The notes under the pieces are model-generated. The model did no database searches. It was not told the DNA's origin and was given only the letters and a program-made list of their open reading frames with translations. This document shows, piece after piece, positions 58,499 to 64,000 of a stretch of 64,000 nt of DNA. Numbering within the stretch: the stretch's first letter is position 1; every line of letters begins with the position of its first letter. The translations under genes were made by a program, and so were the position numbers. This DNA is from Lachnospiraceae bacterium (lineage in GTDB: Bacteria; Bacillota; Clostridia; Lachnospirales; Anaerotignaceae), in contig DPJA01000038.1 of the NCBI GenBank assembly GCA_003543235.1, forward strand, positions 1 through 64,000, given 5' to 3'.

Positions 58499-59379
58499 TG
58501 AAAAAAGGAACGATAGTTAAAGGCATAGGTGGGTTTTATTACGTGAACACCGAAACAGGAGTTTACGAATGCCGTGCTCGTGGAAAGTTCCGAAAGGAAA
58601 AAGTAACACCTCTTGTAGGAGATTTTGTTGAAATATCTATTTTGGATGAAGTAAATAAAAAAGGTAGTTTGGACGTTATTTTACCTAGAAAAAATGAGCT
58701 TATACGTCCTAGAGTTGCCAATGTTGAACAGGCGGTAATTGTGTTTGCGGCTCAAAGCCCTAGCATGAATTTAGATTTGCTAGATAGGTTTATTATACTT
58801 GTTGAGCAACAACATTTAGACGTTTTGATTTGTATTAACAAAATAGACCTTGATGTAAATGAAGATTACAAAAGCATTGTTAAAACCTACCGTGACGCAG
58901 GTTTTAGGGTTGTGCCAATTTCTGCTGATAAGGGAATAAATATGGATTTACTCAAGGAAGAATTAAAAGGCCGTATTTCAGTATTTGCAGGTCCTTCAGG
59001 CGTAGGCAAAAGCAGTCTTATAAACGCAATTAATTCAGAGCTTAATCTTAGCACAGGCACTCTTAGTGCTAAGATAGAGCGTGGTAAGCATACAACACGC
59101 CATGCAGAGCTTATGGAGCTGTTTGAAAACAGCTTTATTGTAGATTCACCAGGATTCACTTCACTTTTCTTTGAGCATATACTGTCAGCTGACTTGCAGT
59201 ATTATTTCAGAGAATTTGAGCCATATATAAACAATTGCCGTTTTACTGGGTGCAGTCATGTTAAAGAGATTGACTGTGCCATAAAAGAGCATATAGGCGA
59301 AACAATAAGCCCAATTCGCTATGACAGATATGTATCAATTTACAACGAGCTAAAAGACAATGAAGAGAGGAAGAAATAA
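58498..59379 (+). CDS. rsgA: ribosome small subunit GTPase RsgA
   Basis: A 293-residue circularly permuted GTPase that checks 30S maturation. The N-terminal OB fold precedes ICINKIDL (G4), then GPSGVGKSSLINAI (G1, near residue 165) and VDSPGFTSL (G3); the C-terminal zinc site has NCRFTGCSHVKEIDCAI. The start ATG overlaps the prkC stop (TAATG), so translation is coupled. Confidence 0.95.
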   Translation: MKKGTIVKGIGGFYYVNTETGVYECRARGKFRKEKVTPLVGDFVEISILDEVNKKGSLDVILPRKNELIRPRVANVEQAVIVFAAQSPSMNLDLLDRFIILVEQQHLDVLICINKIDLDVNEDYKSIVKTYRDAGFRVVPISADKGINMDLLKEELKGRISVFAGPSGVGKSSLINAINSELNLSTGTLSAKIERGKHTTRHAELMELFENSFIVDSPGFTSLFFEHILSADLQYYFREFEPYINNCRFTGCSHVKEIDCAIKEHIGETISPIRYDRYVSIYNELKDNEERKK

Positions 59380-59380
59380 T

Positions 59381-60043
59381 ATGATTATTTTAGCACCATC
59401 ACTGCTTTCTGCAGATTTTTCTAAGCTTTCAGAGGAAATTAAAAATATAGAAGAGGCAGGGGCACAGTACCTTCATCTCGACGTTATGGACGGTCATTTT
59501 GTACCTAACATAACATTTGGTGCACCAGTTGTTAAATGTATAAGGCCTATATCTAAAATGGTTTTTGATGTTCACCTAATGATTGAAAATCCTGAAAAAT
59601 ATTTAGAGGATTTTGCAAGAGCAGGGGCTGATATACTTAATGTACACGCTGAAACTGTTGATGACCTTAAGGCAGTTATGAATACAATACACTCCTTGGG
59701 TTGCAAGGCTGGAGTTACAATTAAGCCCGACACACCTCTTAGTGCCATTGAAGGTGTGCTTGAAGATGTAGATATGGTGCTTATTATGACGGTTTATCCT
59801 GGCTTTAGTGGTCAAAAGCTTATACCAGAAGCATTGGCAAAAATTCCTACTCTTAACCAAATTAAGAAGGATAAGGGTCTTGATTTTGACATTCAGATTG
59901 ACGGAGGAGTTGGCATTGGCAATCTAAAAGAAGTTTTGGATACAGGCGTAAATATTATTGTTGCGGGTTCGGCTGTGTTTAGTGCAGAAAATCCTGCACA
60001 GGCCGCAAAGGACTTTTTAACTGTATTTAAGGAGTATGAATAA
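59381..60043 (+). CDS. rpe: ribulose-phosphate 3-epimerase
   Basis: A 220-residue TIM-barrel enzyme, interconverting ribulose 5-phosphate and xylulose 5-phosphate. LAPSLLSADFSKL, HLDVMDGHFVPNITFGAP, VHLMIENP, MTVYPGFSGQ and IQIDGGVGIGN are all present. Ribosome site GAGAGGAAG precedes ATG 59381; an upstream in-frame codon at 59360 lies in rsgA. Confidence 0.97.
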   Translation: MIILAPSLLSADFSKLSEEIKNIEEAGAQYLHLDVMDGHFVPNITFGAPVVKCIRPISKMVFDVHLMIENPEKYLEDFARAGADILNVHAETVDDLKAVMNTIHSLGCKAGVTIKPDTPLSAIEGVLEDVDMVLIMTVYPGFSGQKLIPEALAKIPTLNQIKKDKGLDFDIQIDGGVGIGNLKEVLDTGVNIIVAGSAVFSAENPAQAAKDFLTVFKEYE

Positions 60044-60046
60044 AAA

Positions 60047-60682
60047 ATGAAAGCTGTTGTTTTTGGCGGAGCAGAGATAAGCAATTACAATTTTTGTAAC
60101 GAATACATAAAAAACAGCATTATTGTGTGCTGTGACAGTGGTGTGCAACACGCTTTTAAGTTGGGCATTATCCCTGATGTAATTGTTGGAGATTTTGACT
60201 CTGCTGATGTCTGTACCATTGACTATTTTAAGGGGAAAAATGTGCCATTTAAGACATATCCTACCCATAAAGATGAAACGGATATAGAACTTGGGCTTGA
60301 TGCAGCAATGGAAATGGGTGCCACAGATATTACCATAATAGGCGGAATAGGGAGCCGAATGGACCATACAATGGCTAACTGTCACTTGCTTTTGTATCTG
60401 CTTAAAAATGGCATTAATGCACGAATGGTTAACGAAAATAATGAAATTCAAGTTATAGATAAAAAAGCTGAGCTTTTAGGAAAGTCTGGAGATTTAGTTT
60501 CTCTTATTCCCCTCAGCCTGGAGGTGCGTGGCATTACCACAAGAGGTCTGGAATATCCGCTTAATAACGCTGTGCTTACATTAGATGACAGGCTTATAGG
60601 TGTAAGTAATGTTATGCTGGACACTACTGCGGAGATAACGCTTGAAGAAGGCTATTTGTATGTGATGAGATGTATAGATTAA
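60047..60682 (+). CDS. thiN: thiamine pyrophosphokinase ThiN
   Basis: A 211-residue kinase that makes TPP from thiamine. Family motifs: CCDSGVQHAFKLG, DVIVGDFDSAD, YPTHKDETDIELGLD and GGIGSRMDHTMAN. Together with the thiazole operon at 19.5-23.2 kb this shows two separate points of thiamine metabolism in the window. Located three bases after rpe, with terminator following. Confidence 0.95.
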   Translation: MKAVVFGGAEISNYNFCNEYIKNSIIVCCDSGVQHAFKLGIIPDVIVGDFDSADVCTIDYFKGKNVPFKTYPTHKDETDIELGLDAAMEMGATDITIIGGIGSRMDHTMANCHLLLYLLKNGINARMVNENNEIQVIDKKAELLGKSGDLVSLIPLSLEVRGITTRGLEYPLNNAVLTLDDRLIGVSNVMLDTTAEITLEEGYLYVMRCID

Positions 60683-60687
60683 AATTG

Positions 60688-60721
60688 AACGGTGTTCCTA
60701 TTAAAGGAATGCCGTTTTTTT
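60688..60721 (+). terminator. terminator after thiN
   Basis: AACGG-TTCC and GGAA-CCGTT form two stacked stems separated by a TG/TG internal loop; seven T follow. It ends the rsmB-to-thiN operon. Confidence 0.85.
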
Positions 60722-60778
60722 AGTATTACAGCATAGTATAAGGAATAAGATATATAAGGTGGTTATGGAGGTGCGGCT

Positions 60779-60922
60779 ATGCAGAAAAGAATTTTGGGTA
60801 TAATAATGTGTTCAATGGGGCTTGGAATGTTATTTGTTATTTTTTTGCCTTGGTGGGGCTTTATAGCCGCAACAATTATGGTTATAGTGGGCGGACTGAT
60901 AATATTTGGAAGATGGTGTTAA
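60779..60922 (+). CDS. 47-residue hydrophobic membrane protein at the spoVM position
   Basis: A 47-residue ORF that the longer-ORF listings miss. It has a perfect GGAGGTG ribosome site, a basic start (MQKR), then two hydrophobic spans separated by LPWWGF, and ends GRWC. It lies between thiN and rpmB, exactly where Bacillus has spoVM, but the sequence is not an amphipathic SpoVM helix. Small two-span proteins of this shape (CLC_0170-like) occur in clostridia. Function unknown. Confidence 0.75.
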   Translation: MQKRILGIIMCSMGLGMLFVIFLPWWGFIAATIMVIVGGLIIFGRWC

Positions 60923-60951
60923 ATTTATTTAAACTAGATGGAAAATGGCAT

Positions 60952-60982
60952 AAAAAAAACTCCCAACAATAACAGTCGAGAG
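60952..60982 (-). terminator. terminator of rpmB
   Basis: On the minus strand CTCTCGAC pairs with GTTGGGAG (two G-T pairs), followed by eight T. Confidence 0.75.
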
Positions 60983-60991
60983 CTGATTTTA

Positions 60992-61192
60992 TTATATAGC
61001 GCGAGTAACTTTACCAGAACGCATACATCTTGTGCAAATGTAAATTGATTTCACTGTACCATTGTCAATGATTTTCACTTTCTTTACATTAGGCTTCCAA
61101 GTTTTGTTAGCACGTCTACTAACCTGGCTACGATTAATACTAATTCTATGTCCTGTACGCTGATTTTTTTCACAAATCTCACATTTTGCCAT
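60992..61192 (-). CDS. rpmB: 50S ribosomal protein L28
   Basis: A 66-residue ribosomal protein. It starts MAKCEICEKNQRTGHRISI and has CTRCMRSG at the C-terminus: Cys pairs C4-C7 and near the end give the zinc-binding form of L28. GAGGAGGTG lies before the ATG at 61192; the longer frame upstream is non-coding leader. It is on the minus strand between plus-strand genes, as in many Firmicutes. Confidence 0.96.
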   Translation of the reverse strand: MAKCEICEKNQRTGHRISINRSQVSRRANKTWKPNVKKVKIIDNGTVKSIYICTRCMRSGKVTRAI

Positions 61193-61235
61193 TACCTTGC
61201 ACCTCCTCAGTTTCTTTCTATGCCACAACAAAAAT

Positions 61236-61264
61236 ATTCTAACAGAAATGTCATTATATTGCAA
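61236..61264 (-). promoter_or_regulatory. promoter of rpmB
   Basis: On the minus strand TTGCAA (61264-61259), 17 bases, TAGAAT (61241-61236). Confidence 0.7.
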
Positions 61265-61417
61265 GCAAAAAAGCAAAATTTTTTATCAAATTTTAAAACA
61301 AATGAAAAAAAACAAATAAAGTAACATCAATTTAGTCAATTTAAAAAAATTCATTTAAAATGTGACCATTTGGTGTTATAATATACAGAAAGATTGATAA
61401 AGTTGGAGGGTGTGCAT

Positions 61418-61774
61418 ATGTCAGCTGAACTTGAAAATGAATTAGGTGTTATTACAATAGGCAATGAGGTTATAGCAAAAATTGCCGGCATTACCGCTAT
61501 GGAGTGCTACGGCATTGTGGGAATGGCTGCCAAAAATGTTAAGGACGGCCTTTTTCAGTTGCTTAAAGTTGAAAGTCTTACAAAGGGAATAAAAGTTTCT
61601 GTTGAAGAAAACAAAATTTCTATTGATTTCCATATAATAGTTGAATATGGAACAAATATATCTGCAATTGCAGATAACATTATTAGTACAGTTAAGTATA
61701 AGCTAGAGAAAGCACTTGAGCTTGAAGTAGAACAAATTAACATCTTTGTTGAGGGTGTTAGAGTGGATAATTAA
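61418..61774 (+). CDS. Asp23/Gls24 family protein (YloU)
   Basis: A 118-residue DUF322/Asp23-family protein, cytosolic or membrane-associated, linked to envelope stress. GVITIGNEVIAKIAGITAMECYGIVGMA and the C-terminal VEQINIFVEGVRV are typical. Start ATG 61418 behind GGAGGG. It precedes the fakA-like gene by 13 bases, the same order as yloU-yloV in Bacillus. TATAAT at 61377-61382 may be the -10 box. Confidence 0.92.
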   Translation: MSAELENELGVITIGNEVIAKIAGITAMECYGIVGMAAKNVKDGLFQLLKVESLTKGIKVSVEENKISIDFHIIVEYGTNISAIADNIISTVKYKLEKALELEVEQINIFVEGVRVDN

Positions 61775-61787
61775 GGAGGAACTTCAG

Positions 61788-63437
61788 TTGGGTTTAAATA
61801 GCATAAATGGGTTGCTTCTAAAAAAAATGATAATTGCTGGGGCAAACGAGCTTAACAACAACAAGCAGCTTGTAGATTCATTAAATGTTTTTCCTGTACC
61901 TGACGGTGATACAGGAACAAATATGTCGCTTACTGCTTTAGCAGCGGCAAAAGAATGTGAAAAAAATAATTCTTTAAGCATTGCGGAGGTTTCAAAAACT
62001 GCAGCAAGCGGCTCACTTCGTGGTGCAAGGGGAAATTCAGGAGTTATATTAAGCCAGCTTTTTAGAGGCTTTTCTAAGGGTCTTGAGGGCATTGAGGAAG
62101 CAGGAACATTAGAACTTGCTGGTGCGTGCAGAAAAGGTGTTGAAACAGCATATAAGGCTGTTATGAAACCTAAAGAGGGTACTATACTTACGGTTGCTCG
62201 TGCCTGTGCTGATGCGGCTGAAAAATATGCGGCTGAAACAGAAGATATTGAGGTTTTTTTAAGCAAAATTATTGAAGATGGCAACGAAATGCTTTTAAAA
62301 ACTAAAGATATGTTGCCTGTGCTTAAACAGGCAGATGTTGTGGATGCTGGTGGCAAGGGTTTGTTATGTGTTCTTTTTGGTGCATTCAAAAGTATTAATA
62401 CATCAGACGATATTGTGTTAAATGACAATACAAAGGCACCTGAAGTAGATTTTTCATTACCTGTTGATGTAAATAATGTTGAAATTAAATTTGGCTATTG
62501 TACAGAATTTTTTATCATAGAAAAAAATGTTTCAGAAGAAACTGTTAATGAATTAAAAACATATCTTACATCTTTAGGCGATTCACTTGTGGTGGTTGCA
62601 GACGAAGATATGGTTAAGGTTCATGTTCACACAAATCACCCAGGCAATGTGATTGAAAAAGCTCTAACAATAGGTGCACTTAACGGTCTTAAAATTGATA
62701 ATATGCGTATTCAGCATACAAATAAAATTGATTTTACCGCAATAAATCAAAAACCTATAGTTGAAGCATTAGAAAAAAAGGAAATAGGCTTTATTTCAAT
62801 TTCTATGGGTAGTGGGTTATCTGAAATTTTCAAAAATCTTGGTGTAGACCAAATTATTGAAGGCGGACAAACCATGAATCCTAGCACAGAGGATATTTTG
62901 AATGCCATTAACAAGGTTAATGCTAAAAATATTATAGTGCTGCCTAACAATAAAAATATTATTCTTGCTGCAGAGCAGGCAGCTAAGCTTACAACTGACA
63001 AAACCGTTTTTGTTCTTCCAAGCACAACGGTGCCTGAGGGTATTGCCGCAATGATTAATTATGATGCGGCAACGGATGTTGATAACTGCTTTCAAATTAT
63101 GAAAGAAAGTATAGGTCTTGTTAAAACTTGCTCAGTTACTTATGCAGTAAGAGATACATCACTAGGTGAAATTAAAATTACTGAAGGCGATATTTTAGGT
63201 ATACTTGGTGGTGAAATTGCGGTTGTTGCAAAGAATATTGAAGAAGCAACAAAGGAGCTTGTTGCAAAAGCCATAAGCGATGAAAGCGAAGTAATAAGTG
63301 TGTTCTATGGTGCAGATGTAGAAAAAGAGGATGCAGAAAAAATAGTAACTTTCCTTAATGAAACTTATCCCGATTGCGAGGTAGAACTTCATCTTGGAAA
63401 CCAGCCGCTTTATTATTACATAATTTCTATAGAATAG
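61788..63437 (+). CDS. fakA: fatty acid kinase FakA-like (YloV/DAK family)
   Basis: A 549-residue protein. The N-terminal DhaL-like kinase domain has NVFPVPDGDTGTNMSLT (Asp-ligated Mg-ATP site), SGSLRGARGNSGVILSQLFRG and DVVDAGGKGLL; C-terminal half is the YloV domain (residues about 240-549, VVVADEDMVKVHVHTNHPG). FakA phosphorylates fatty acids bound to FakB/DegV partners, none of which is in this window. Start is TTG 61788 behind AAGGAGG; the ORF opening at 61746 overlaps the previous gene. Confidence 0.9.
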   Translation: MGLNSINGLLLKKMIIAGANELNNNKQLVDSLNVFPVPDGDTGTNMSLTALAAAKECEKNNSLSIAEVSKTAASGSLRGARGNSGVILSQLFRGFSKGLEGIEEAGTLELAGACRKGVETAYKAVMKPKEGTILTVARACADAAEKYAAETEDIEVFLSKIIEDGNEMLLKTKDMLPVLKQADVVDAGGKGLLCVLFGAFKSINTSDDIVLNDNTKAPEVDFSLPVDVNNVEIKFGYCTEFFIIEKNVSEETVNELKTYLTSLGDSLVVVADEDMVKVHVHTNHPGNVIEKALTIGALNGLKIDNMRIQHTNKIDFTAINQKPIVEALEKKEIGFISISMGSGLSEIFKNLGVDQIIEGGQTMNPSTEDILNAINKVNAKNIIVLPNNKNIILAAEQAAKLTTDKTVFVLPSTTVPEGIAAMINYDAATDVDNCFQIMKESIGLVKTCSVTYAVRDTSLGEIKITEGDILGILGGEIAVVAKNIEEATKELVAKAISDESEVISVFYGADVEKEDAEKIVTFLNETYPDCEVELHLGNQPLYYYIISIE

Positions 63438-63497
63438 ATGCTTTATATTAGGGGAGATATTTATATCTCCCTTTTTTAATATAACGGAGGTGATAAA

Positions 63498-64000
63498 ATG
63501 CAGCTTAGTAGTTCTGTTTCGGAGGTACATAACGTTGGTAAACAACGTCTTTTATACCTTAATAAAATGGATATTTTCACTGTTGAGGACCTTATTGAAC
63601 ATTTTCCTCGTGAATATGACGACAGAAGTGATGTAAAAACTGTTTCAGACCTAGTTCCTAACCAAATTAACACTTTTATAGGAACAATAGATGGTAATTC
63701 AGACATTATGCGTATAAAAAATATGGTTATAACAAGGGTAAAAGTAACTGACGGGACGATAGCAATTAATTGTGTGTGGTATAATCAGCCGTACTTAAAA
63801 AATACTTTTAAAAGTGGTCAAAAGTATATTTTTACAGGAAAATATCAGCATAATTACGGAAAAAAGCAAGTAATATCTCCAGAGTATGAGCTTTTAGAAA
63901 AAGGTGAATTATTAAGCGGTGGCAGAATTACGCCTGTGTATAGCATTACAACTGGAATAAGTCAAAAGATTTTTCGTGCTCTTATTAAAGATACTCTCGA
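63498..64000 (+). CDS. recG: ATP-dependent DNA helicase RecG, N-terminal part
   Basis: About 167 N-terminal residues, running off the right edge. The wedge domain start VSEVHNVGKQRLLYLNKMDIFTVEDLIEHFPREYDDRS and the OB-fold (FIGTIDG ... ITRVKVTDGTIAINCVWYNQPYLKN ... GKYQHNYGKKQVISPEYE) match RecG. It follows fakA, as recG follows the yloV region in Bacillus (with sdaA genes in between there). A GGAGGTGA ribosome site precedes ATG 63498. Confidence 0.93.
   Translation, partial: MQLSSSVSEVHNVGKQRLLYLNKMDIFTVEDLIEHFPREYDDRSDVKTVSDLVPNQINTFIGTIDGNSDIMRIKNMVITRVKVTDGTIAINCVWYNQPYLKNTFKSGQKYIFTGKYQHNYGKKQVISPEYELLEKGELLSGGRITPVYSITTGISQKIFRALIKDTL

Noticed and set aside
1..64000. Prophage, insertion sequence, integrase or rRNA operon
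   Set aside because: No transposase, integrase or phage structural gene and no rRNA-like sequence was seen; the accessory genes look like ordinary catabolic islands.

Overview
The window looks like chromosome of a low-GC, endospore-forming, anaerobic Clostridia member (Lachnospirales/Anaerotignaceae-like is my best guess, not proven). The evidence is the AT-rich sequence, strong GGAGG ribosome binding sites, sigma-A promoters with 17-bp spacers, the sporulation genes spoIIAA-spoIIAB-sigF and sigG, a PrkC/PrpC/RsgA/Rpe/ThiN block in Bacillus-like order, and amino-acid catabolism genes with Fe-S enzymes and an Fe-type alcohol dehydrogenase.

Layout. 1-3.4 kb: the start of a collagen-like surface/spore protein (minus strand) divergent from a MalT-type LuxR regulator, then a DUF2442 protein. 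3.4-5.3 kb: a promoter, a fluoride riboswitch with its terminator, a UspA protein and a cation/proton antiporter. 5.4-17.4 kb: an accessory catabolic region bounded by a PucR-type and an AraC-type regulator. It holds a class III aminotransferase with an Fe-alcohol dehydrogenase (omega-amino acid to hydroxy acid, GABA-like). It also holds a RidA-like protein, a four-part flavin/iron-sulfur amino acid dehydrogenase, an ornithine cyclodeaminase-family enzyme and an APC permease. 17.4-19.5 kb: an ABC-F protein on the minus strand with an attenuator leader. 19.4-23.2 kb: thiS-thiF-thiG-thiH-thiE, making the thiazole half of thiamine, behind a leader terminator.

23.3-31 kb: a secreted GHL10 protein, a MoxR/VWA pair, sigG (minus), a MaoC hydratase, an isochorismatase-like hydrolase and the spoIIA operon. 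31-42.3 kb: ZapA, a U32 peptidase, an FtsW/class B PBP pair, PrsW, a Nudix hydrolase, a small acidic Cys-rich membrane protein, tRNA-Thr(CGT), dprA and topA. 42.4-50.6 kb: rpsB-tsf, a REC-GGDEF-EAL-REC protein, a superoxide dismutase, a secreted Gly-rich protein and a two-component system. 50.6-64 kb: def-fmt, a Zn peptidase, rsmB-rlmN-prpC-prkC-rsgA-rpe-thiN, a 47-residue membrane protein where Bacillus has spoVM, rpmB (minus), asp23/yloU, fakA/yloV and the start of recG.

The most unusual parts are the 5.4-17.4 kb catabolic region, with its oxidoreductase whose ferredoxin and BFD modules are arranged in an uncommon way; several units that carry an intrinsic terminator in the 5' leader; the fluoride-sensing antiporter unit; and the ABC-F leader, where a short peptide ORF runs through the terminator. 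All function calls rest on reading the sequence; no database search was possible.
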